Of a stretch of 64,000 nt of DNA, positions 32,800 to 44,036 are shown piece after piece; within the stretch, counting starts at the first letter, position 1; the number at the start of each line of letters is the position of its first letter. Origin of the DNA: Gordionus sp. m RMFG-2023. Taxonomy: Eukaryota > Nematomorpha > Gordioida > Chordodea > Parachordodidae. Location: the NCBI RefSeq assembly GCF_954871325.1, contig NC_088778.1:20817120-20881119 (forward strand), in the 5' to 3' direction. Below the pieces are notes generated by a model. The model was not told where the DNA came from and did no database searches. It saw only the letters and a program-made list of their open reading frames with translations. The translations under genes were made by a program, and so were the position numbers.

Positions 32800-34660
32800 A
32801 ATTATTAAGTTTTCTTCATAACCCTTAATTTGTATTATTAAAAATGCCACTTGCCCTCTTCATTTAACAATGATACCTAGTTCTTTTTTAAAATATTTTA
32901 CATATCATTTCTCATTTATATTATAAAAACCTGGCAATTGAAGTATGCTTGTAAATAGGTTTTAGTAATTGTATTTGACCTATTGTTTGAAATTTAAGCA
33001 TAATTAAACAGGGTTGTTTATATATTTGCAATGTATTATGATAATTTAAAAGAAGACCTTGTGTTTCATATTCATTATGTTTTAAATTTTTTTTTAACTT
33101 GTACTAAGCGCTTAACCTTTCCTTTTAATCGTGGATGATATGGAGCAATATAAATTTTTTGATTAATAATTATAAAATTATTGAATTTTCGACTTTGGAG
33201 GGCCACATCTGTAACAATAGTTTTAAATAAGAAAAGTATTATTAAATCTTTTTACCATTCCCCAAACAAACCTGAGGAAAAATTTATTTAGATTTTACAA
33301 GGCCCTCATGTAGAGATATATTTGTGATAATAGTTAGTTTCAATAAGTGACTAGAAATAGAGATCTGCAAAAGTAGGTAAAATTTGAGCCAGGTGGGGTC
33401 AGGCCTTAGAAACTTTTTAAAATATATTTAAATTTATCAATTTTATGTTAAATTTTTTATGTAAAATAAAAATATGTTATTTTATTTATAGAAAGTAGAC
33501 GCCATATAACATATATCGTTTATTTTGAGTAATTATAAAAATTAATTTCTATATTTAAATAAATTCAGGCCAGGCTTAAATAATTTGGCCCGATGCAGAT
33601 CGCTAACTAGAAATACAAAACATTTCTACAAATCACCAGGATTATATATTATACATAATTCACGATTCTTACTTTATAATTCAGCTTCCTGGTTATTATT
33701 AGACCACTAAACATTATCTTGAGCTAATAATGTCGTCTTAGTCATACTCTGGTGGCCAATAAAGAAGATAAAATATTTACTTGTGTACCATAAAACTTTT
33801 GCTAATATTGGGTAGTTTTCTGTTTGTGATTTTATATATAAAGCTGAGACAAATTGTGAGGAATCTGCTACTATTAAATTGATATCTAATTCCTCCCTTA
33901 CAGATGGTTTACAGTTTACTAAACCGAGATATCATATCCACATTGATATGTTTTTTCATCCCTCGAAGTTGTAATTCATAATCATAATTTGCCATCAGTA
34001 AATACCATCTTATTAATCTTGGGGGTATTTGTTAATCTTTTATGTGGGTTAAGTAACGATATAAGTGTTTTTCATTAATTATAGTAAAATAATTACAAAT
34101 AAAATATTAATGCTAAGGCCTCACGCTCTATCTGACTTTAATTTTGGTCGGCGGCATTTAGTTTGTGAGAAACAAATACAGACTTTTCCACATTGTTAAT
34201 TATATGGGACAGAACAGACCCATCCATCTTGAGATAAGTCAGTAACTAGAATTATTGCATTTTAGGGTTAGAATAGGTGCTTCTGATATTAATTTTTTAA
34301 ATTTATTAACTGTTATGTTTCAATATCTGTTCATTTCAATCGGAATTCTTTTTTAGAAATGAATATAACGGTGCAGCGATGGTAAAAAAATTGCTTATAA
34401 ATTTTTCATGGTAATTAATGATACCAATAAGAAATTGTAATTCCTTGACTCTCTTTGGTAATTTGCGTCTAAAATTTCCTTGACATTTTTGTTCGTTGTC
34501 GCAATGCCCTCTTAATTGATCATATGACCTAAAAATTTAATATTTTCTTTAAAAAATTAATTTGATACCGTTTATTTCTAACGTTTTGAGCATGGTTATA
34601 AAGTTTTTTTATGGATCTTGATTTAATCACCAGTAATTATTATATCGTCTAAAATAACCG
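32800..34660 (-). mobile_element. Ty3/gypsy retroelement fossil, strongly decayed
   Basis: Minus-strand remains of a Ty3/gypsy element: the end of reverse transcriptase (34640-34450), RNase H (34350-33700, with a PILTLKCNNSS block and traces of the central RNase H motifs) and part of integrase (33200-33050, IAPYHPRLKGK). Gag, protease, LTRs and much of integrase are not recognisable. It has many breaks (well over ten) and looks much older than the other two gypsy copies in this window. A GGCCCGG element has inserted between the RNase H and integrase parts. Confidence 0.75.
33358..33605. mobile_element. GGCCCGG hAT-like element inside a gypsy fossil
   Basis: A 248-bp element, TAGAGATCTGCAAAAG to GATGCAGATCGCTA, flanked by a perfect 8-bp duplication ACTAGAAA (33350-33357 and 33606-33613). 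This perfect duplication fixes the family as one that makes 8-bp target duplications. Confidence 0.85.
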
Positions 34661-34830
34661 TTGAAAATTGACTGCGTTAAATTTCGACTGCTGTTATTTT
34701 ACCACAGACAGTCATTTTACAACTGTCGTAACCTAGGTAAAATGACTGCTGTCATAAATTTCTCAAAAACATTGGCCGCCATTTTTTTGATGAAAATAGA
34801 TGTTTGGGGATTAAAATGATTGCTTTTAAT

Positions 34831-35000
34831 CAGAGTTGGGCAGGTCTTCCGGAAAAAGAATCTAGATACAGATTCTTTATAAAAAAATGAATCTTAGATA
34901 CAGATACTAGTATCTTTTTCAAAATATCAAAAAGATACAAGATAAAAGATACTTGTATCTTTTATTAAATTAGAGTATCTTAAATACAAGATATTTTTAA
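34831..35000. repeat. hAT-type end with GATAC repeats
   Basis: CAGAGTTGGGCAGGTC followed by many GATAC/GTATC words. Left-end CAGAGTTGGGCA and such repeats are typical of hAT nonautonomous elements. The matching right end was not found nearby. A piece in the other orientation lies at 52855-52975. Confidence 0.5.
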
Positions 35001-35817
35001 ATTATCATTACCAATTAAATTAGAATAGTTTATAAAATACAATTTTTATTATTTATTTGTGAAGAACATAGCATACACATATAAGAATGAATATTTGCAA
35101 TAATTAATAAAATATTTATTGATGAATTAATTATAATAACCAGGGATTTTAATATTAATTTTTGCCCATTAATAGCTTAAACAGGGAAGGGAGAGTAGTA
35201 TATTTAATGGGTGTTGAAAATGTGCAAATAAGAAAAAAATTAAATCAAATGATTTATTAGAATTTGCAGGTTATTTTCTGTGTTGTTTTAAATATAGCTT
35301 ATATTCGGAGTATATAGCTAAATGGCATCTCTAAAAAATATACTATACTAGTTTTTTATTCATTATCTTTAATAAGTATTTATCATTACTTGTTTGTGTA
35401 TTTTTTAAATTAGTTTTATTTTCTAATATGACTTATTAATTCTTGCATTTGTAATATCATATATATAAATATCATTTAAATCTCTTTTAAAAATTTTTTT
35501 ATATATTTCTTGCAAAATCATTAATTATATATAAAAAATATGAAAATAATGTACAACATTATATTATTTAATTATTAAATACATAACAATTTTCTTTAAT
35601 GCATTTTAAATTGATTAAATTTTGTAAATAAATACTGTAATGTAATTTTACTTATATCATAAATAAATAAAAGTAACTAATAAAGTTAAATTCTACCTTA
35701 TTATATTATAATTATTTTATTAAGAGCCTTTTAGTATTATCTAATATTATATATCAATTGTAGCTTAAATATTTCCTCTAATAAGATCTTGCTAAAATAA
35801 TTAAATATAAAATATAT

Positions 35818-36572
35818 TAGGGATGTGCCGATATTTTTTATCGAATCGGATCGGGCCGATATTTCGCCCATTTTAAAATATCAATTATCGGTCAATATTA
35901 TAAAATTTGATCCGATATAAAAATGGCTTTTTTAACAAAAATAAAATGTTTTAAAATTTAAAAAAATAGTTATATCTAAAATCATTTATTTTTATAAATA
36001 AAATCGAAATCCATTTTTATATATATTTTTTTAATAATAATAATTAATTAATAAACATTCTACCATATTGTTATTTTTTTGCGCATTCTGTTTATAAAAG
36101 TGTGCGATAATCTCTTCAGAATCTGTTTTTAATGAAGCTATATTGACAGTTACTATCGCCGCAAGCTGACCTCTGATAAATTGGAAATATTGGTATTTCT
36201 AAAAAGAAATCTTTGCTATATTCATGTTAAATATTATTTTAAATATTTAATTCAAATTTCATAATATAATTAATTGTTTATTACTTAATATATATATATA
36301 TTAATGTTATTACTTATTATATAAAAGTGATTTAACAATAAAAATATTTTATATACTTTTAGAATTGCAATTGAATATAAACTATAACTGATCATTATAA
36401 TATATTTAAATAACATAAGTTATGGTATAGTTAAATTAAAGATGTTATACTAGTAAAAAGTGTATTAAAAATTAAAACCATTGGTATCTTTACAGAATAC
36501 AAAATTAGATATGATATCGGATCGGGCCGATATCAATTTAATATTCTAAAAAGTGGTAACGGTACATTCCTA
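35818..36572. mobile_element. hAT nonautonomous element, TAGGGATGTGCCGATA ends
   Basis: Left end TAGGGATGTGCCGATA, right end GGTACATTCCTA, flanks AAATATAT and AAAAATAT (7/8). Both subterminal parts repeat CGGATCGGGCCGATAT. The interior keeps a short minus-strand hAT-like fragment near 36100 (SLKTDSEEIIAHFY). It is related to the element at 12957-13709 by its ends. Confidence 0.8.
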
Positions 36573-36739
36573 AAAAATATATAACCAAAATGATTTTAAT
36601 TTGATAATCAACCATCTTCTATAAAATAATAACCATTATCTAAGAGGGACATAAGTATAGGTATTATTATGTAATAATTATAAAATAAAAATGTATAATA
36701 TACTTTAATATGTTTAACAAAGTTTGTAGAGGAGTTTGT

Positions 36740-36912
36740 TCAACCTTTAATAACTTTTTTACTTGTGCAATTTTGACATTTGGCTTGTACCTTGTCCTTT
36801 TTCACATGAATTACTTTATAAAATTTTCCATCTAGAATTTTAAGATTCGGATTTGATTCAGGAGGACCTATCTCCATAATTTCATCTTCACTACTATAAA
36901 TGTTAAACATTC
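36740..36912 (-). pseudogene. BED zinc-finger N-terminus of a hAT transposase
   Basis: From an ATG at 36912 the minus strand reads MFNIYSSEDEIMEIGPP, then VQAKCQNCTSKKVIKG, a stop, and NSSTNFVKHIKVY. C..C followed by S..NF..H is the BED finger layout used by hAT transposases for DNA binding. The H..H end and the rest of the protein are not found downstream; the hAT element at 35818-36572 lies just below it. It is a fragment. Confidence 0.6.
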
Positions 36913-37079
36913 TACAAATTAAAAAAAATTACATATAAAATATAACCTTTACTTATTTCGTTTTGGTGTTGTTATTTTTAATCTATCTTTGTGATCTGTA
37001 AAATTTCCAACTAATTTTAGACGTTTGAAAATAATTGGATTTAAAATTATTTATATAACTAATATTAAATTCTTGCTTC

Positions 37080-37262
37080 AAAAATAATGGCGGCCATATT
37101 TTAATTGAATATTATTGCGATTAATAGAATTAATATTAATTTCTCTCTTCACAAATATTGGTAGCCATTTTTTGATTGAATATTATTGGGATTTAATGGA
37201 CTGTTAATAATTTCCTCTCTTCAAAAAAATTGGAAGCCAAATTTTATATTTGAAATACTCAT
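37080..37262. repeat. Tandem repeat, unit about 70 bp, 2.6 copies
   Basis: Units are marked by TGGCGGCCAT (37089), TGGTAGCCAT (37159) and TGGAAGCCAA (37231) and share GATTGAATATTATTG and TTTC(T)CTCTTCA. A single related TTGGCCGCCAT occurs near 34783. Confidence 0.7.
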
Positions 37263-38390
37263 TATTATTTTTCCTTTGCTTAGGCTTTAAAATAGAGAGC
37301 TTAGCAAAATTTTAAAAATAAATAAATACGATATACAGATATTTTATGCTATTCTAAATATTATTTCCATTTTAATTGAATTTAGTCGAGAGTTTCTCTA
37401 TTTTATGGGCCAAGATAGTCACTTATTTTAGATAATATCGAGAAAAGATTTCTTAATTGTTTTATTCATCACCTTTTATCAACCCACCTATATGATAAGG
37501 TGGGGAGGTTCAAAAATATTACTAATATAATATTAGATATGAGTATTAAAAGAAAACTTTTTTAAAAAATTTAACTGATCATTACTCTAATTATTTAGGG
37601 AAAATCAAGGCCTATTTAGCTTTAAATTTATTTTAAATATTTATAAAAAAAATAATTATATATTCTGGATCTATAATAATTTAATGACCTAATAAAAACC
37701 CTTAGTAATTATGACATTTCACATATCTTTCATTTTTAAATCCGAGTTTTTTAGCCTAAATTTAAATTAAATAGGAGCCAAATTGATTTTTTATTTCATT
37801 TAATTTTCAATTTTTAAAGGGATAGTATTTTAAAATAAATTATTTTATTTACGAAAAAAGTTAAGGACACAGCTTATGATTTAAAAACTTATAAAGCCCA
37901 AACGTTAAAATATGAGTTAATTAATATCGATAGACAAAATTTGAAATCAATATAAATAGTAGCTAATGTAAATTTAATTAAATCAATGATATAAAAAATT
38001 TATTTTACAAAAATATAAATAATCATATTGATATATAAAGAAAATGTCATATCACAGATTTTCATAAAAATTAGTCTAATATAAAAAATTTTCATGTGTG
38101 TTAAAAAAGATAAAATTAGTGACAAGTTGTAATTTATATTTAGATCAATACAAATAATATTAATAAATTAAATTAAAATTTTTTAAAAAAATAACTATAA
38201 ATGTAAAGCCTCAAAATAGGATAATAATATTTTAAAAACTATGGCAATGTTATGTGTAATTGCATGATAAAACTCGGTTAAAATGCAAATTTATATTTAT
38301 AATGCATATATATTACGAAATTTTTTTTGTATCTAAGGTACACATAATAATGATATAAATTTTTTCAATTATAAAACACTAATAAATTAG
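37263..38390. other. AT-rich spacer
   Basis: No gene or repeat end recognised in this very AT-rich stretch. Confidence 0.45.
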
Positions 38391-38392
38391 TT

Positions 38393-38595
38393 GCAGCATA
38401 GTTGTTGCATACGCTATCTCCACCTTTGTAGCCCATACACCGTTATAATACATTTTGGTTTTTGTAATGAACTCCTTTGTATCATATAAAGGTGGCATAT
38501 GTCTTCCTTTGGCATGGATATCATTGAAGCCCTAATAACAGGATGGTTTTTCTGGTTATTAGTAATTTCCTCGCTAACAATCAGATTAAGTATGA
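38393..38595 (-). pseudogene. OTU-protease-like fragment (tentative)
   Basis: On the minus strand IVSEEITNNQKNHPVIRAS (from about 38590) is followed, in another frame, by HAKGRHMPPLYDTKEF, KTKMYYNGVWATKVEI and AYATTMLQLIY, ending at a stop near 38393. The spacing S.....HP.IR ... Y......M...G.WAT..EI..A...L resembles the second half of OTU-type cysteine proteases. The expected D-G-N-C segment is not readable upstream. The region just upstream (38600-38880, minus) has CMEKYHSKLLGLEVAI and PDEGPSKNAMCDLC, which I cannot place. Because of the frame change I call it broken. Such domains occur in host genes and in some transposons. Confidence 0.3.
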
Positions 38596-39052
38596 ATAAT
38601 TATTTTTTAGCCAAACTATAAATGTTAATGATATTATTACGCCATTGTATATAACCTGTTGCATTTTTTCAGAGTCTCCAAGTCTTGTGGTATTAATAGC
38701 TACTTCCAAGCCTAATAGCTTGGAATGGTATTTTTCCATGCATGATGGCTCAAAAAATAATATGAATGAACACAATAAATTATAAATAAACAAGATATTT
38801 AATCAATGCAAATAATGTATCACATTTACCGCATAGGTCACACATGGCATTTTTTGATGGCCCTTCATCAGGAATAACATAAATTAAGTTTTCTAAAAAT
38901 ATCATAAGATCTTATTTATAATGTACGTACATATCTAATATATAATCTCCATAATCATAACACGATCGTTTTCGTATCTCCCTAATGTATTTTAAATTTA
39001 AGGAGACTATAGTGTAATGTTAATTTTTTGCTCTCTACGAGAATCAAACACA

Positions 39053-39222
39053 AGGCTCCCGTTTCAAAGGCATATGCTTTACCGCATATACCAACTTGAA
39101 TATAAATAAATTTAAAATATTAATTATATATATATTAAAGTTTCAAAGGCGTATGCTTTACGCGTGCACCAACTTGAATATAATTAAATTTAAAATATTA
39201 ATTATATATATAAAATTCTACC
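39053..39222. repeat. 84-bp tandem duplication with a hairpin
   Basis: Two adjacent copies of GTTTCAAAGGC..ATGCTTTACC/G and CCAACTTGAATATAA followed by an AT stretch. On the minus strand copy 1 contains ATATGCGGTAAAGCATAT, a 6-bp-stem hairpin, then GTTTGATTCTC, which resembles a tRNA B box. A proper tRNA fold could not be built. Confidence 0.5.
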
Positions 39223-39429
39223 GTTTATTATTATTACCATACTACCTGATGGGGTTGAAGGGTAATTATTTAGTTTATGTGTATGGTATAAAATAAACTT
39301 TATTAATAAATTTTATATAAATATTAAAATCGGTAAAATTGTTGCAATGTATACCTTGAGCATGTATTAGAAATATCAAAATTTAAAAATGTGATGGAAA
39401 TCATATTGGGTAAAATTTAAAATAGAGGT

Positions 39430-41330
39430 GCTTTAAGATTTTTGAATTTTAAATATGGGTTATAGATTGGTCTGAAATTTTTTTGCAGACATAGCCAGGC
39501 CAAATAACCATGTCCCATGCAACTTTCATAAATTAATTAATAGTTGACATTTTTGCCTGTGCATTGAATGCACTGAATACACAGCTAATATTATACATAT
39601 TCCTGAATATTTAGGGGTAAATGGAACTTTAAATGCATCATATACCAATTCAATAGGAATAAGGTAGAACTTTAAATGGCAAGTACCCATTCAATAGTAA
39701 TAAGAGATTTAAAATACTATTTTAATTCTTGAATTTATGTATAATTTAGGATTTTATACCATTATATTGGGGTTTCAGAAAAGATAAGAGAGATATGGAA
39801 GGGACAAAGCACACCTTGGTAACACAAAACTCTTGTCTAGCAAGAATAAATTTTTAGATTATAAATTACAAATACAAATAAACATAAATAAAATTACTAA
39901 ATATATCATTAACATATTTTATAAAAATAATGGAAAATTTTACAATAACCCCAAAATAAATATAAATTTTTAAATAAAACCTCATAAGATAGGAAAATTT
40001 TGTATATTTACTCATAACTTCATAATTGTAGAATGTATGTTATTCATAACTTATTATAACATTTTTGATTAAATGTATAAATTTTGTTTTACTTATATAT
40101 AATTTGACTATGATTGAAGTTTACCTCCTATTATTTGTTAACTTAGACATATCTTTTTATTTTTTCTATTATAATTTAATAACAATTTCTTAAATTTAAT
40201 TTTATATTTTGTAACTAAGTAATAAATCATTTGGTTTGTTTAAAATTTAAATTAGGATGAACATATTTTCAGAATGATACTTTAATATGTATTCATGAAT
40301 TTCATATAAATACCAGGAGGTAAATCAGATATTTACCCTTCATTTGATGATAATTTTGAAATTAGACAGATTTAATTCTTATAAACCCCTTACATCAGAC
40401 CTATTTTTCTGGATCAAAATAAATTATTTGGGTTTTCCTGGGCTTGGGAAATATTTTTCACCATTAATATAGACTTGGACATAGCTTTAGAAACATTTTT
40501 CATAATTATTATAGTCTAAGATTCTTGCAAATTTTTCCATTTTAAATATGGGCTAGAAATTGGCCTGAAAATTAAACCAAGGCCCATGCAACTTTCATAT
40601 TCTGATTGTATTTTTAAATGCATTGTGACTTTTTATATATTTTATTTCAGTCCTCAACTATCAAAATTATTATGGTCTTTTGCGGGTTTGAGAAAACCAA
40701 GTGCGAGGACCTGGCTTGGCAATTTTTTTAATATTAGGCTTAGGTGTAATATTTAACACAGTATATTTATATGGCCCTCAGGTGAAATCTAATTTAAATA
40801 TATTTTTATTCATAAAAATAGTATTCACTCTTAGTCTTAATAGGTTGGCCTTGGTTGGGGTGAGCTGGGTTAAAATAGACTAAAAAATAGATATGATTTT
40901 TAGAGATTTACCTATCTCCAGGCTTGGGAAAAAATTTTGAAAATTACTATCGGTTGGCCAGGTTTTTTTATAAAATTATTATGGGTTGGGCTGGGCTTGG
41001 AAAATATTTTTATAAATTATATTGGGCTAGCTTGGGGAATTTTTTTCAAAATTATTATGAGCTTGGACGCTTGAGAATTTTTTTATTATTAATTATAGGT
41101 CAGACATTGGCCCAAAACAATTTTTTTTGCAGGCCTGGGCTTGACCTGATCTAAAAACAAAGCCCATGAAAATCTGAATTTTGATTTAAATTCATTATGA
41201 TTATTTAAATATTTCTCAACTACCAAAATTATTATGATTTTTCATTGGGCTTGAAAGAATTTTTCATAATTAATATGGCTTAGGACTTTGCCTGGGAATT
41301 TTTTTAAATATTAAATATTAGGTATAAGTA
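39430..41330. repeat. Decayed GGGCTTGG/GGCCTGG repeat region
   Basis: Irregular repeats of TTGGGCTGGGCTTGG, GGCTTGGGAAATATTTTT and GCCCATGCAACTTTCAT, about 45-60 bp apart, separated by poly-T and AAATTATTAT. TATGGG(C/T)TA(G/T)A(A/G)ATTGG...CATGCAACTTTCAT occurs at about 39460-39530 and 40550-40600. It looks like an expanded, decayed relative of the GGCCCGG elements. Another trace lies at 49360-49470. The open frames here are by-products of the repeat. Confidence 0.5.
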
Positions 41331-41399
41331 ATCAGTAATATTTAACAAATAATATTGGCATTATCAAGTAAATGCTTTAAATTTCTTTTTACTCAAACC

Positions 41400-41555
41400 A
41401 TAGCACTTAGTTTTAATGGATTGAACCTGGCCTGAAAGGGGGAGGGGGTAAAAAGAATAAAAATTGGATATTATTTTCAAATAACAGGTAACATCTAGCA
41501 TAAAAGTAAGAAGAAAATTTTCATTCCCCGACATTTTTGACGGGCTATTTACTAG
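41400..41555 (+). mobile_element. Helitron-like 3' end, copy 3
   Basis: ACATCTAGCATAAAAGTAAG and TTTTCATTCCCCGACATTTTTGAC lead to CGGGCTATTTACTAG followed by T. The hairpin CCCGACATTTTTGACGGG placed about 10 bases before a terminal CTAG is the Helitron 3' pattern. It matches the reverse complement of 3140-3240 and 25246-25360. The 5' part is missing. Confidence 0.6.
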
Positions 41556-43297
41556 TATATATATAATACAGGTAATAAACTTACCTAATTTGACAATTGT
41601 GGCCTTTTCTCGTGTAAAGCTGTTGTTTTCCTGGAAAGTCATTTTTCTGTTTTGGTGTATTTGTAGACCTGTGCGCCAATGTCTCAATCAACGGCGGCGG
41701 TTTTTAAAAAAATTTGTATCGGCGTTCAGCGGCGCGCCGATTTCGCCGCCGTCTACTAAATTGTCGACGGCGGCGCAATATTTATTTTAAATTTTTTTTA
41801 ATGAATTTAATTTATAAATTAATGTATTACATTTTTTATAATTTATTTGGGCGATCTTTTCTAATAAATTGTTAACATAGTTTAATTGATCTTAAATTAT
41901 TTCCTGTCTCACTCCAATTTAAATTTATGTATTTTCTCATTCTCAGAAATAGACTAAGGAATTGCATGTTTAATCAGATCAGAGTCACATCAACAACACA
42001 TATAAGAAATATTCTATTGATTTTTATTATAAATAAAATAAATTTGGAATGCAAGCAAAATATAAAGTATGAAATATAATAAGTCAGAATTCAGAAGCAA
42101 AATTATAATCATGAATTAACAGTATTTTATCAAGATTTGTGGGACATAAAGAAATCCTTTTAGCATTGAGTATTAATCCGGCAATGGAAAAAATTCTTTC
42201 GCTGTAGGTATACAATGAACCTTCCTAGCTAAATTGCAAGCATAGGAAGTTCCAGTCGCTTTTTCTTCCAAAAGATTAATGCGCCCTCTTCTGAGATATT
42301 ATTTTGGCTGAGCAAAATATGGCATTCTTGTTCTAGATTACTAACATTGTTATAATCGTTACTTGGAAAGGAATGTTTACGAGCTAATTTAGCTATATAA
42401 GAGCTTGATGTTTGACTTATCCTGAACTTGAATTTCACTCTGTGCATTTCTATCATGCTCTAAAAGTTTTAAATATAGAATTAAAAATTGAAATGATGTC
42501 GTAGAATTCGAATTAAAATATTCTGAAACAACTTTAAGATTTTGAAATCTGGGATCAAGTAGAGTTGCTAATATCTAATGTTTAAATTATAATTTTATTA
42601 ATAAAAATACCTTAAAGTTCAGTAATGAGAAAGCTAAGATCAAGCTTTTTTTTCATATTTTCTTTTAAGCTTATAATATCTGAGCAATCAGATCTATTGA
42701 TTTGTATATGAGCTTCTATTTCACTGCGAAATAATAACCCTAAGTTTATTGTCGATCCTTTTTGGGAGGAAAGAAATTCCACCGACTCTCGGAATGGATT
42801 TAATGCCGCGTAAAGCTCATCAATCATCAATCTCAGATAATATTGTTTACCCAGTATGCTTTTGAGTACTTTCTAGTTGCTAGGGTAAAATATTTTAAAC
42901 CAAAATTTTCATCTAAATGATGAAGACTAAATGTGATATAATTTCGACGCTTGAAATGATCGGTCCATCAAAAGCTATAGAACAAAATTTTGGTCCAGAA
43001 TCAATCAGATTTAAAACATGGGCCTTTATAGATAAATAAACATCGTCTAGTTTACCCCGACTAATGGGTGTCCTATTTGGCAATTCTGACGAGGAATCAA
43101 TTATCTTATATTTCTATTTTTTAGGCAAATTATTTTTTAAAAATCATTTTATATAAATTTTAAACCTTTAGAAAATCTCTCATTCCTTTATTGTTTATAA
43201 AATCAAATGGCATTAAATCTAAGCAGCATATCAAAACATAATTTCGCCCTATTAGATTTCATATTTATTTTAAACATTAAAAATATTTAAAAAACAT

Positions 43298-43858
43298 CAA
43301 AATAATTAGAGCTGGAATGAAACAAATTATAAATTAGATTTAGTTTTAACTTTCAAAATAAAGTTTTACATAATTAATTTAATAAATTATATATTAAGTT
43401 TATACTTTAAAATGATGTTTAAAAACAAAATAATTAGAGCTGGAATGAAACAAATTATAAATTTGATTTAGTTATAACTTTCTAAAATAAAGTTTTAAAT
43501 AATTTATTTAATAAATTATATATTAAGTAATAATTTAAAAAGATATTTAAAAAACATCAAAATAATTAGAACTGGAATGAAACAAATTATAAATTTGATT
43601 TAGTTTTAACTTTCAAAATAAAGTTTTACATAATTAATTTAATAAATTATATATTAAGTTTATACATTCAAAAGACATTTAAAAAAACATAATAATCTGA
43701 GTTAAATGAAACAAATTATGAATTTGATTAAGAACTTTCAAAATAAAGTTTTAATAATTAATTTAATAAATTATATATTAAGTTTATATATTAAAAAGAT
43801 CTCAAAATAGAGCTGGCAATAAATAAACTAAAATTTAGTTGTTTTGAACTTTCAAAAT
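43298..43858. repeat. Tandem repeat, unit about 130 bp, 4.4 copies
   Basis: AATAATTAGAGCTGGAATG or variants start at 43301, 43429, 43561, 43691 and (decayed) about 43805. Each unit continues with AAACAAATTATAAATTTG, CTTTCAAAATAAAG and AATAAATTATATATTAAG. The last unit is cut by the LTR element. Confidence 0.9.
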
Positions 43859-43863
43859 AAAGC

Positions 43864-44036
43864 AGTGATATAAATGTAATTGTAAATTGAATTTAAATTG
43901 AATATAATATTAACTTTTCGTTTGTAAATTACATAACCTGAAGGATTGAATTCATTATATATATATACGTGATATTTTGTATTAAAGATACTTTTACTTA
44001 CTTTACTTATTTAATAAAACCCTTCATTGGCGACGA
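43864..44036 (+). repeat. 5' LTR
   Basis: About 173 bp ending CTTCA, with GAAGGATTGAATTCATTA in the middle and AATAAA close to its end, which could serve as a polyadenylation signal. It is almost identical to 47983-48156. Confidence 0.92.

Noticed and set aside
40701-41154. Two open frames rich in glycine, leucine and aromatic residues
   Set aside because: They follow the GGGCTTGG repeat units of 39430-41330 and have no membrane-protein family match.
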